Shown: positions 1 to 7,169 of the stretch, piece after piece
Layout: every line of letters begins with the position of its first letter
Numbering within the stretch: the stretch's first letter is position 1
From: Rhodospirillaceae bacterium
GTDB lineage: Bacteria; Pseudomonadota; Alphaproteobacteria; Thalassobaculales; Thalassobaculaceae
Assembly (NCBI GenBank): GCA_002730675.1
Contig: PCAV01000097.1
Coordinates: 2,552-9,955, forward strand
Direction of reading: 5' to 3'
Length of the DNA stretch: 7,404 bases
Made by a program: the position numbers and the translations under genes
The notes under the pieces: generated by a model
Seen by the model: the letters and a program-made list of their open reading frames with translations, nothing else
Database searches by the model: none
Told to the model about the DNA's origin: nothing

Positions 1-1
1 G

Positions 2-1117
2 GGCTTCGACGTCGCGCCCCTACCTAAAAGCACTCAAGAAAAAATCATAAAACTTATACCATTTGCCGGCGTAAATAATCCCGTGGACTTTACCGGTCAG
101 GTGCTAAATGAGAGAAGACTACTTGAGGACAGTATGCGTTTTGTAATCGATGAAGCCGACTATGACAGTCAAATTCTTTATCTTGCTAGCCTGCCTATTT
201 CTGAATTTACAAAAGATATAAGTCTAGAGATCTTTACGGCACTCCGTAAACGTTATCCAGAAGAGCTGATGTTCTTGAGTATGATAGGACCACAAGAATC
301 CCGGAAGCCTTATGAAGAAATAGGTTATCCATGTTTTGAAGACCACTCACTTGCTGTGAGAGCCATGGCCGCACTCAGGTACTTTGCCGAGGTTTTCAAG
401 CAAGGTAAACAAAAGGTAATAGCCTCTACTGAGGGAAATAAACTCGCTCGTTTGGAAAAGAATATTTCCGAGTTCGAAGCAAAATCTATTCTAAGCGCAG
501 CCGGGATTCCAGCCAACAGGGAATTTCTAACACAAAGCTGTGAAGAGGCAATCGAAGCGCAAAAAACAATTGATGGACCAGTCGTTTTAAAAGTCGCTTC
601 ACCGGACATACTACACAAAACCGAAATTGGGGGTGTACTTCTAAATTTAACTACTAAGGAAGAGGTTGAAGAAAGTTATCAAAAATTAATTACAAATGTT
701 CATTCTAATGCTCCAAAGGCTAAAATAGATGGCATCATAGTCGCAGAAATGATTACGGGCGGGATAGAGACAGTTTTAGGTGTCACAAAAGACCCCGTTT
801 TTGGTCCCACTGTGATGTTTGGATTGGGAGGTGTTTTCGTTGAGGTGTTAAAAGATGTAACGTTTCGTGTGGCGCCATTCGGGCCAGAGGAGGCACATCG
901 CATGATTGATGAAATTAAAGGCCGGGCGGTGCTAGATGGAGCCAGAGGGGCTTCTCCAGCCGACATAGATGCATTAGCAAATGCTATTTCAACGTTATCT
1001 ATTTTTGCTGCAGAAAATTCAGATACCATCCAAACAATCGACATCAATCCATTTTTAGCTCTGCCGAAAGGAGCCGTAGCTGTCGATGCACTAATTATAC
1101 CAAGCTCCGACAAATGA
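2..1117 (+). CDS. Acyl-CoA/acetate-CoA ligase (ADP-forming), C-terminal part, 5' truncated
   Basis: This is the 3' part of a gene whose reading frame is open to the first base of the window, giving 371 visible residues. The GTG at 83 is not a start: it encodes the Val of the family motif NPVDFTG, and the codons before it read as family sequence. The family converts acyl-CoA + ADP + Pi to acid + CoA + ATP, or the reverse, in the cytoplasm. Counting from the codon at 83, residues 1 to about 110 complete the second succinyl-CoA-ligase-like domain. Residues about 120-340 form an ATP-grasp_5 domain with VVLKVASPDILHKTEIGG (167-184), E222, the loop DPVFGPTVMFGLGG (237-250) with VEVLKDV and R262 just after, and metal-site IDINP (319-323). 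Full-length relatives are about 700 residues with an N-terminal CoA-binding domain, which would lie upstream. The acyl substrate cannot be told. The stop is TGA, with no clear terminator hairpin after it. Confidence 0.9.
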   Translation, partial: GFDVAPLPKSTQEKIIKLIPFAGVNNPVDFTGQVLNERRLLEDSMRFVIDEADYDSQILYLASLPISEFTKDISLEIFTALRKRYPEELMFLSMIGPQESRKPYEEIGYPCFEDHSLAVRAMAALRYFAEVFKQGKQKVIASTEGNKLARLEKNISEFEAKSILSAAGIPANREFLTQSCEEAIEAQKTIDGPVVLKVASPDILHKTEIGGVLLNLTTKEEVEESYQKLITNVHSNAPKAKIDGIIVAEMITGGIETVLGVTKDPVFGPTVMFGLGGVFVEVLKDVTFRVAPFGPEEAHRMIDEIKGRAVLDGARGASPADIDALANAISTLSIFAAENSDTIQTIDINPFLALPKGAVAVDALIIPSSDK

Positions 1118-1185
1118 TAGAAAACGTGAGTATTTTTGAATTAGGAAAGAAGCCGGACAAAGGATAAAATTTATAGCTCTGGATT

Positions 1186-1205
1186 TAACTTTTTAGTAAC
1201 TTTTT
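1186..1205. repeat. Tandem 9-mer TAACTTTTT, 11-bp period, upstream of the dioxygenase gene
   Basis: TAACTTTTT occurs at 1186-1194 and again at 1197-1205, separated by AG, so the copies lie one helical turn apart. They sit 40-60 bp before the dioxygenase start codon. This could be a protein-binding site or just low-complexity AT-rich sequence. No convincing -35/-10 pair was found in the 128-bp gap (1118-1245). Confidence 0.35.
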
Positions 1206-1230
1206 GAGACCCGTCCTTGATTGATGCCTG

Positions 1231-1236
1231 AAGGAG
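1231..1236 (+). promoter_or_regulatory. Ribosome binding site AAGGAG deciding the dioxygenase start
   Basis: AAGGAG lies 9 nt before the ATG at 1246 but only 3 nt before the in-frame GTG at 1240. This spacing favours the ATG, and the resulting N-terminus (MKLSEEQIKQF) looks like that of other PhyH-family proteins. Confidence 0.7.
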
Positions 1237-1245
1237 AAGGTGACC

Positions 1246-2049
1246 ATGAAACTTTCAGAGGAACAAATTAAACAGTTTAACGAAGAAGGTTATATCTTTT
1301 TACCATCATGCTTTTCAAAAGATGAGATAACTGTTTTAAATGACGCCGCAGCAGAGATCTACAAAAGTGATCGAGAGGAAGTTTGGCGGGAAAGCTCGGG
1401 TGTCGCCCGCACTGCATTTGCCGCGCACACCTACAACGAAGCTCATCGACGACTGGGAGCTCACCCTAGATTAATTACTCCCATAGAACAGTTACTCGGC
1501 GGGGATGTTTATATGCATCAATATAAAATTAACGCTAAAGCTGCATTTGATGGCGATGTTTGGCAATGGCATCAAGATTTCGGTGTTTGGCATAGAGATG
1601 ACGGTATGCCCGAACCCCGTGCGATGAATATAGCTGTATTTTTAGATGATGTCTCAGGGGCCAATGGTCCTCTTATCTTTCTTCCTAAAAGCCACAAAAT
1701 TGGAGTTATAGAAGCAGGTCACGATGTTCAAACTACCAGCTACCCACTCTGGACCCTGGATAGAGAAACTGTTCAAAAGCTATCAGATGAAGGAGGATGC
1801 GTGGCGCCCATTGGTCCAGCGGGCAGCGTGATCATGTTCTCCTCACTTCTCGTGCATGCCAGTCCACCAAACATCAGCCCCTTACCGAGAACTATTGTTT
1901 ACCTCTCACTCTGCCGAACGGATAACCACATAACAAGGTTCAAGAGGGCCGAATGGATTGCTCATAGATATTTTGCACCCATAAAAGCTCTAGATGATCA
2001 ATGCTTAGAAGAGTTAATAAATATTCCACCGTCGGTAGCAGCAGGGTAG
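1246..2049 (+). CDS. PhyH-family Fe(II)/2-oxoglutarate dioxygenase, EctD-like subgroup
   Basis: This 267-residue protein has a complete phytanoyl-CoA dioxygenase (PhyH) fold. Such enzymes hydroxylate an unactivated carbon using O2, Fe(II) and 2-oxoglutarate, releasing CO2 and succinate. Numbering from the ATG at 1246, the iron ligands are H109 and D111 in WHQDFGVWHRDDGMP (108-122) and the distal H204 in LLVHASPPN. R215 in NISPLPR should bind the 2-oxoglutarate carboxylate. The stretch WHxDFxxWHxxDGMP and the later NISPxPR recall ectoine hydroxylase EctD more than human phytanoyl-CoA hydroxylase, so a small amino-acid-like or zwitterionic substrate is plausible. No ectoine genes are present, so EctD itself is not claimed. 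There is no signal peptide or membrane segment, so it is cytoplasmic. It lies 128 bp after the ligase gene in the same orientation and converges on the amidase gene. The substrate is unknown. Confidence 0.9.
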   Translation: MKLSEEQIKQFNEEGYIFLPSCFSKDEITVLNDAAAEIYKSDREEVWRESSGVARTAFAAHTYNEAHRRLGAHPRLITPIEQLLGGDVYMHQYKINAKAAFDGDVWQWHQDFGVWHRDDGMPEPRAMNIAVFLDDVSGANGPLIFLPKSHKIGVIEAGHDVQTTSYPLWTLDRETVQKLSDEGGCVAPIGPAGSVIMFSSLLVHASPPNISPLPRTIVYLSLCRTDNHITRFKRAEWIAHRYFAPIKALDDQCLEELINIPPSVAAG

Positions 2050-2144
2050 ATCTCCTCTGCCTAGCATAACAACGTTATTACTTCCAAATTGTGATCAGCG
2101 TATGTTTACCGCTCTGGCACAAGCTTGAGAACTAAAATAATTAA

Positions 2145-3638
2145 CTAAGAAGTTTTACCCATAAAGACATTTGGTGTATTTAAGTCGTCGCTCACAGGTC
2201 TCACGTCAGAGAGGTCTACTTCCGGTCTACAGAAAAATTCACTTGCCATTTTCTCGTAAGCCGCTCCCAAGGCGATAACCCGGTCATCGCAAAATCTCTT
2301 TGTAATAACTTGCATGCCAACAGGCCTTCCATCCCGTGTGAAACCAGATGGTAGTGAGATCATAGGTAAACCAGTCACACTGAAGATGTATGTTGCGAGA
2401 AATACATCTTGAAATCTTTCCACTGGCTTTCCGCCAACATGGCTCGGGAATGGTTCATCGAGCCTGAACGGAGGAGCACCGACCGCTGGAGCAATTATAA
2501 AATCATAATGTTGCATAAACTTTCTTACATTGTGCCAATATTGTGTTCTCAATTTTTCTGATTTTACGACATCGCGGACCGACAATTGCAACGCTGCAGA
2601 TACTTGACCTACTAACTGATCTGTCATCAATTCCCTATGAGCATCAAACCTGTCGGCATAACGAGCAACCATTCCAAAACCTCTGGTCCCCGTCACTATT
2701 TCTTTAATACTAGACGTATCAAAACAATCCTCCTCAATGGAAAAACCAAATTCCTCAAATCGTCTTACGGCAGACTTAACCAAACTTTCGACTTCGGGAT
2801 CTAAAGGTACTACACCACCCAGATTGCCCGCATAGGCAATTTTTCCTGTCTCTCTCGGCACGGAATTACCTGTTGCTGCCGTTAAGAAATCTTTTCCATC
2901 ATTTGGCAAAGAACTTGGATCTCGTTCGTCAGGGCCCGATAAGACATGCATTGCTAAGCCTATATCCGATATGGACCTTACCATCGGCCCTTGAACATGC
3001 TCTACGAGAGTATCCCAGCCATAATCAGTTGGATAAAAGGGTATTCTTCCAGGGGTTGGACGCAGTCCAACTAAATTATTAAACGAACAGGGTATTCTAA
3101 TCGAGCCCCCTAGGTCTGTGCCGATGGCCAGTGGTGCCATAGCAGCAGCAATTGACGCACCCGCTCCTCCACTGGATCCCCCTGCCGTGACATTTACATT
3201 CCAAGGGTTTCTCGTGGTTCCGAATATTTTGTTCGATGTGTTAATATCATGGGCAAACTCGGGCGTATTTGTTTTGCCTAACAATACACCACCCGCTTTT
3301 TTTAGTCTTTCAACAGAAATTGTATCTTCGTCTGGGACATCGTTTTCCAATAACAACGAGCCAAATGTCGTTCTAACACCCTTAGTTTGCAAAATATCCT
3401 TTATTAAAAAAGGTACGCCTTCAAGCGGACGGGGATCACCTCCAGAGGTTATTCGCTCATCTATGGCGCGCGCTTCTTCCAATATCGTATCGCTAACCGT
3501 GCACACAGCGTTTATGACAGGATTTACCTCTTCTATCCTTTCAAGGAATGCTGATGCTACTTCGAAAGCACTTAGTTTCCTACGTCCCACGGCTTTTGCA
3601 ATTTCGTTAGCCGACATATCGAGAATTTGTTTAGACAT
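2145..3638 (-). CDS. Amidase-signature family hydrolase
   Basis: This 497-residue serine amidase hydrolyses a C-N amide bond to a carboxylic acid plus ammonia or an amine. Numbering from the ATG at 3638, the Ser-cisSer-Lys triad is intact: K80 (in GVPFLIKD), S155 (first Ser of AGGSSGG) and S179 (in GTDLGGSIRIP). The spacings of 75 and 24 residues equal those of fatty acid amide hydrolase (K142, S217, S241). The C-terminal stretch GLPMISLPSGFTRDGRPVGMQ is also typical. It is unlikely to be GatA of the tRNA amidotransferase, because no gatB or gatC lies nearby and the nucleophile loop is of the general amidase type. An in-frame GTG at 3665 would add nine residues but has no ribosome binding site. 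The ATG at 3638 directly follows GGGGGAGGA and is preferred. A further ATG lies at 3617. The gene is divergent from the SDR gene and shares its control region. The substrate cannot be predicted. Confidence 0.92.
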   Translation of the reverse strand: MSKQILDMSANEIAKAVGRRKLSAFEVASAFLERIEEVNPVINAVCTVSDTILEEARAIDERITSGGDPRPLEGVPFLIKDILQTKGVRTTFGSLLLENDVPDEDTISVERLKKAGGVLLGKTNTPEFAHDINTSNKIFGTTRNPWNVNVTAGGSSGGAGASIAAAMAPLAIGTDLGGSIRIPCSFNNLVGLRPTPGRIPFYPTDYGWDTLVEHVQGPMVRSISDIGLAMHVLSGPDERDPSSLPNDGKDFLTAATGNSVPRETGKIAYAGNLGGVVPLDPEVESLVKSAVRRFEEFGFSIEEDCFDTSSIKEIVTGTRGFGMVARYADRFDAHRELMTDQLVGQVSAALQLSVRDVVKSEKLRTQYWHNVRKFMQHYDFIIAPAVGAPPFRLDEPFPSHVGGKPVERFQDVFLATYIFSVTGLPMISLPSGFTRDGRPVGMQVITKRFCDDRVIALGAAYEKMASEFFCRPEVDLSDVRPVSDDLNTPNVFMGKTS

Positions 3639-3647
3639 TCCTCCCCC
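3639..3647 (-). promoter_or_regulatory. Purine-rich ribosome binding site abutting the amidase ATG
   Basis: On the minus strand GGGGGAGGA runs directly into the ATG at 3638. GGAGG itself would sit only 1 nt from the ATG, which is too close. The GGGGG part can pair with CCUCC of 16S rRNA through one G-U wobble, leaving a 4-nt spacer. This supports the ATG at 3638 over the GTG at 3665. Confidence 0.5.
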
Positions 3648-3737
3648 AATTAATATTATGATCACTAGGTTAATTTAATCCGAGAGCCAAATAGTTTTCT
3701 CCGAACTCATCCCGTAAATCTTAGCTACACCGCATTC

Positions 3738-3764
3738 AGTATGAAAATAAAAGCAACCTGTCAA
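3738..3764 (-). promoter_or_regulatory. Candidate amidase promoter
   Basis: On the minus strand a perfect TTGACA (3764-3759) is followed, after a short 15-nt spacer, by CATACT (3743-3738), which matches TATAAT at four of six positions. Transcription would start near 3731, giving a leader of about 90 nt. The -35 hexamer overlaps the left arm of the inverted repeat, so a bound protein could block or contact polymerase here. The weak -10 and short spacer keep confidence low. Confidence 0.35.
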
Positions 3765-3825
3765 TTGTCGGTCACCGATCAAAAATAAAACGAAGTAACT
3801 CTATAATCAAATTTTACCGACAATT
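3763..3825. promoter_or_regulatory. Operator-like inverted repeat AATTGTCGGT / ACCGACAATT
   Basis: AATTGTCGGT at 3763-3772 and its exact reverse complement ACCGACAATT at 3816-3825 are separated by 43 bp, with centres 53 bp apart (about five helical turns). The left arm also forms part of an 11-bp palindrome, TCGGTCACCGA (3768-3778), so the ACCGA core occurs three times. The left arm touches the candidate amidase -35; the right arm lies at the expected SDR transcription start. This suits a dimeric regulator binding both promoters. With 43 bp between the arms, an RNA hairpin is less likely than a DNA-binding site. No regulator gene is in the window. Confidence 0.5.
3802..3807 (+). promoter_or_regulatory. 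Candidate -10 element (TATAAT) of the SDR gene
   Basis: A perfect TATAAT occurs here, with an expected start near 3814 and a leader of about 115 nt. The best -35 at 17-nt spacing, TCAAAA (3779-3784), matches only three of six positions. A weak -35 with a protein-binding site about 46 bp upstream of the start would suit an activated promoter, but this is inference. Confidence 0.4.
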
Positions 3826-3929
3826 TTAAGATACCACTCATCTATTATTTTGCGGATAGTATTCTTGAACTTGCTTTTCTAGGTTTAAACTGAATAAAAG
3901 CGGTTAGAGATATTTTGTGGAGGTATTAA

Positions 3930-4829
3930 ATGGCGCGCTTATGTGAAGGAAGAGTAGCATTAGTAACGGGAGCCGCCCGCGGCGTCGGACGAGAACACGC
4001 TCTAGGTCTAGCAAAACACGGCGCTAAGGTCGTCGTAAACGATCTCGGTGCAGGCGTGGACGGCTCAGGCGCCGACACTACGCCGGCGCAGGCGGTAGTT
4101 GATGAAATCGAAGCTTTAGGTGGCCATGCCATCGTTAATGGAGACGATGTAAGTTCATGGGCTGGTGCCAAAAACATGATTGATCAAACTATCGATGCCT
4201 TTGGTACTATCGATGTGGTTGTTAATAATGCTGGCATATTAAGAGATAGAATGCTCGTAAATATGACTGAAGATGAGTGGGACGCTGTTATACAAGTACA
4301 CCTTAAGGGAACATTTGCGCCATCACGTCATGCTGCAGCATACTGGCGCCAACTTTCTAAAGATAGAGGTGAGAAGGTCAACGCGAGAATAATCAATACC
4401 AGCTCAACTTCAGGGTTGTACGGAAATATTGGTCAAACAAATTATGGGGCAGCTAAAGCAGGCATAGCGGCTTTTACAATAATAGCGGCAAGAGAGTTAG
4501 CCCGTATAGGGGTTACCGTTAATGCAATCTCACCTACTGCCTATACTCGAATGACCGATAACCTTCGTGAATATACCGAAGAAGACATTGAACGTCGAGA
4601 CCCTCGATGGGTATCACCCACGATAGTTTACTTATCTAGTGCCGACGCCCATGATATCACCGGACGTGTGATTCAAGCTGGAAATGGACGAGTTGCCGTA
4701 TGCGAGGGATGGCGTCGTGGCGCCGAGATCGATCAGATTGAGGACGCAGAGGCTATAGGCCCGATGATACGCGACATGATCTCTAACGTGCGCAAGAACT
4801 CGGGAATGGACGGACTAGAGTTAGACTGA
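3930..4829 (+). CDS. SDR-family 3-hydroxyacyl-CoA dehydrogenase-like protein (MFE-2 / 17-beta-HSD4 type)
   Basis: This 299-residue classical short-chain dehydrogenase resembles the dehydrogenase domain of peroxisomal multifunctional enzyme type 2, which oxidises (3R)-hydroxyacyl-CoA to 3-ketoacyl-CoA with NAD+. The Rossmann glycine motif TGAARGVG is at 13-20, NDLGA at 37-41, and NNAG at 99-102. The catalytic residues are S159, Y172 and K176 in SSTSGLYGNIGQTNYGAAK (158-176). The fourth tetrad residue, usually Asn, is H124 in VHLKGTF; as I recall, human MFE-2 also has His there, so this is a class mark. NDLG after the second strand suggests NAD+ preference. The start is secure: GGAGG ends 6 nt before the ATG. 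It is a stand-alone domain, without the hydratase or sterol-carrier parts of MFE-2. It is divergent from the amidase gene and converges on the molybdenum enzyme gene across 45 bp. The chain length of the substrate is unknown. Confidence 0.9.
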   Translation: MARLCEGRVALVTGAARGVGREHALGLAKHGAKVVVNDLGAGVDGSGADTTPAQAVVDEIEALGGHAIVNGDDVSSWAGAKNMIDQTIDAFGTIDVVVNNAGILRDRMLVNMTEDEWDAVIQVHLKGTFAPSRHAAAYWRQLSKDRGEKVNARIINTSSTSGLYGNIGQTNYGAAKAGIAAFTIIAARELARIGVTVNAISPTAYTRMTDNLREYTEEDIERRDPRWVSPTIVYLSSADAHDITGRVIQAGNGRVAVCEGWRRGAEIDQIEDAEAIGPMIRDMISNVRKNSGMDGLELD

Positions 4830-4874
4830 ATATAAATCCAAATTTAATTTTCTTATTTCACTCGACTGGATGTG

Positions 4875-7169
4875 TCAGGCTCGAGAGGTTGAAATGGCGC
4901 GCCATATGCTTTGGCTCGTCAATGGCATGTCTAAATGCACAATTTTCAAAGGCGATAACGCGTTCAAAACGGCATGAACAATGGTCTGAGGAGCGGCAAT
5001 GCAACCTGCTTGCCCAACGCCTTTGACGCCTAAAATATTAGCGTCGGTTGGAGATCCCTCCAGTGTTGCCTCAAAATTAGGTAACATTGTCGCGCGGGGA
5101 AGCGTGTAATCCATTAATGAGCCTGAAAGTAATTGACCCGTATTCTCCTCAAACGACACAAATTCCATAAGGGCCTGACCTATCCCCTGCGCAACTCCTC
5201 CATGGAGCTGTCCCTCCGTAAGAGTGGGATTTACGAGAGAGCCGTAATCATCAACCATTATATATCGTATTAAATTTACAGATCCCGTTTCTGGGTCAAT
5301 TTCAACTTCTGCAGCGTGACAACCATTAGGAAAGGTAAAAGGAGCATTTTCTCTTTTGGTAAACGTATCGAGACCTATCCCACCCAGATGCGGAGCAATT
5401 CTGTTATCTCTCGCAGCAATTGCTACTTCCTTAAGAGTTACAGACCTATTTCCAGCACCAGACGCAAATGATCCATTTTCAAAGGATAACCCATCGGGCT
5501 CCGCTTGCAATAACACTGCCGCGACACCCATTGCCTTATTGATGACCTCTTCCACTGCGATCATCATTGTGGCTGCGCCCATATGCATTGATCGAGCGCC
5601 ACCATGCCCAGATCCAAGCCGAACTTTAAAAGTATCCGCTTGAATATAGTCGAAAAGATCGGCCTCTAAGCCCAAACTTTTTGATACTAAGTCTATGTAG
5701 GTAGTTTCATGCCCCTGACCGTTCGATTCCGTACCAACACGTAACTCAATTCTCCCATTTTCGGCAAACCGGATTTCCGCCCCTTCTACAGGAAAACCTC
5801 TTGAGGTCTCTAAAAAGCATCCAAACCCTATTCCTCTCAAAGAACCTTTTATTCGCGAAGTTTCTCGACGTTTTAAAAACCCCTCGTAATCAATATGATT
5901 ACAAGCTCGCTCAATATTTTCTTTGAATTTCCCGCAGTCAATTTTTAACCCAAAGGCGGTGTTATGCGGCAACGTCGAAATGATGTTTTTTAATCTTAAT
6001 TCGACAGGATCAAAATTAAATTTAGCGGCAGCAATATCAATAAGCCTCTCAATTATAAAATTAGCCTCTGGTTTTCCTGCCCCCCGATACGCATCGACTG
6101 GTGTTGTATTTGTAAATACTCCTTTTGAGGTCATAAAAACATGCGGGATATTGTAAACTCCTCCCATTGCAGTCGAGGCCGCATTAGTTGAGGCGTTAGG
6201 CCCGCCAGCTGAGAGATACGCCCCCATATTAGCTGTTAAGTCTGCCTCCAAAGCAAGAAATCGACCATTTTTATCTAAGGCTAGCCTTGCATCAGTCGTT
6301 ATATCTCTGCCATGAAGTGCTGACGAATTATCTTCTGATCTTTCTGCGACCCATTTTATTGGTCGTCCAAGTTTTTTTGCCCCCCACAGAAGAAGTACCC
6401 ACTCCGGAAAGAGGAAATTCTTTAATCCAAATCCGCCACCAACATCAGGAGCCGAAACCTTTATCTTCTCTGGTGGAACTTTAAATACATCGTAGGCCAG
6501 CTGATCGCGAATGGCATGAACACCTTGAGCTGTGCAAGACAAATGCATTGTATCGGTTTTGGCATCATAAAAACTTAACCCAGCGCGCGGTTCCAATGGA
6601 GCCGCCATAACTCGATTGTTTTTTATCTTTAATGTTGCAACATAATAGGCACTATTTATCGCTTTTTTTACCTCGTCTTCTTCACCTTTGGCGAATTTAT
6701 ATGCAATGTTATTGGGGGCAGTCTCCCATATGCTTTGTGAGCCTTGTTTTAAGGCATCTGCAACCTCCACCACTGCAGGTATAGGGTCATATTCTATTTG
6801 AATTAATTCTGCCGCAGTACAAGCAATCTCAGTTGATTCCGCCACAACAAACACAACCGGATCGCCTACGTGCCTCACACGACCCATCGCAAGAGCCGAC
6901 CGTTTTGTCGATACAATGGGAAGAATGGCGGGGAATTGAGTTGTACATGGGAGTGGGCCAATTAAATCGTTGTCTAGGTCTGCCGCAGTAAATGCAGCAA
7001 CAACACCTTTTAGTTTTATTGCGTCCTCTATATTTATGCTTTTGATATAAGCATGACCATACGGCGACCTTACGACTTTAGCATAAGCCTGCTGGTCCAG
7101 ATTAGAATTAGCCACGAAACTACCACCGCCAGTTAAAAACCTCCCATCTTCCTTTCTTCGTGCTGACAT
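4875..7169 (-). CDS. Xanthine dehydrogenase/CoxL-superfamily molybdopterin-binding large subunit
   Basis: This 764-residue protein is the full-length large subunit of a molybdenum hydroxylase, a family that inserts water-derived oxygen into aldehydes or heterocycles and passes electrons to 2Fe-2S and FAD subunits. Residues about 5-150 form the N-terminal a/b hammerhead domain (RRKEDGRFLTGGGSF). Residues about 160-760 bind the cofactor: DVGGGFGLK (242-250), AYRGAGK (360-366), GQGHETT (484-490) and GVKGVGQAG (714-722). AYRGAGK marks a form-II CoxL-like protein, not a true CO dehydrogenase, which has AYxCSFR. The catalytic Glu expected in KGxGEAG is Gln at residue 720, and the cofactor loop at 519-529 reads GSGHGGARSMH instead of a GTGGSRS-like sequence. 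No 2Fe-2S or FAD subunit gene lies beside it in the window. The ribosome binding site AAGGAG (7186-7181) is 11 nt from the ATG. No signal peptide or Tat motif is visible. The substrate is unknown. Confidence 0.93.
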   Translation of the reverse strand: MSARRKEDGRFLTGGGSFVANSNLDQQAYAKVVRSPYGHAYIKSINIEDAIKLKGVVAAFTAADLDNDLIGPLPCTTQFPAILPIVSTKRSALAMGRVRHVGDPVVFVVAESTEIACTAAELIQIEYDPIPAVVEVADALKQGSQSIWETAPNNIAYKFAKGEEDEVKKAINSAYYVATLKIKNNRVMAAPLEPRAGLSFYDAKTDTMHLSCTAQGVHAIRDQLAYDVFKVPPEKIKVSAPDVGGGFGLKNFLFPEWVLLLWGAKKLGRPIKWVAERSEDNSSALHGRDITTDARLALDKNGRFLALEADLTANMGAYLSAGGPNASTNAASTAMGGVYNIPHVFMTSKGVFTNTTPVDAYRGAGKPEANFIIERLIDIAAAKFNFDPVELRLKNIISTLPHNTAFGLKIDCGKFKENIERACNHIDYEGFLKRRETSRIKGSLRGIGFGCFLETSRGFPVEGAEIRFAENGRIELRVGTESNGQGHETTYIDLVSKSLGLEADLFDYIQADTFKVRLGSGHGGARSMHMGAATMMIAVEEVINKAMGVAAVLLQAEPDGLSFENGSFASGAGNRSVTLKEVAIAARDNRIAPHLGGIGLDTFTKRENAPFTFPNGCHAAEVEIDPETGSVNLIRYIMVDDYGSLVNPTLTEGQLHGGVAQGIGQALMEFVSFEENTGQLLSGSLMDYTLPRATMLPNFEATLEGSPTDANILGVKGVGQAGCIAAPQTIVHAVLNALSPLKIVHLDMPLTSQSIWRAISTSRA

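Larger units (their letters stand above)
3639..3929. other. Shared divergent control region between amidase and SDR genes
   Basis: These 291 bp lie between the two divergent start codons. The stretch is AT-rich and holds no plausible gene. It contains a 10-bp inverted repeat (3763-3772 and 3816-3825), a small palindrome (3768-3778), a consensus -35 hexamer facing the amidase gene and a consensus -10 hexamer facing the SDR gene. Each is described separately. The ribosome binding site of the SDR gene, GGAGG at 3919-3923, lies at its right end. Confidence 0.7.

Noticed and set aside
83..85. GTG as the start codon of the acyl-CoA ligase gene
   Set aside because: The frame is open to base 2 and the upstream codons encode family-typical sequence ending in the NPVDFTG motif, in which this GTG is the Val. 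The gene is cut by the window edge.
2066..2078. Hairpin ATAAC-AAC-GTTAT as a terminator between the convergent dioxygenase and amidase genes
   Set aside because: The stem is only five mostly A-T pairs, with no T-run after it in either direction.
2145..3638. GatA subunit of Asp/Glu-tRNA amidotransferase
   Set aside because: No gatB or gatC is nearby, the gene stands alone with its own control region, and the nucleophile loop GTDLGGSIRIP is of the general amidase type.
3118..3678. Long plus-strand open frame opposite the amidase gene
   Set aside because: It is the antisense shadow of the amidase coding sequence, with no recognisable domain and no ribosome binding site.
4299..4301. His124 of the SDR as a lost catalytic Asn
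   Set aside because: The VHLKG/VHLRG form is normal in the MFE-2/17-beta-HSD4 class as I recall it, so it marks the subclass rather than a defect.
4830..4874. Bidirectional terminator between the convergent SDR and molybdenum enzyme genes
   Set aside because: The 45-bp gap is AT-rich with T-runs, but I find no stem of useful length.
4875..7169. True aerobic carbon monoxide dehydrogenase (coxL form I)
   Set aside because: The active-site loop reads AYRGAGK, not AYxCSFR with the Cu-binding Cys, and no coxM/coxS genes are adjacent in the window.
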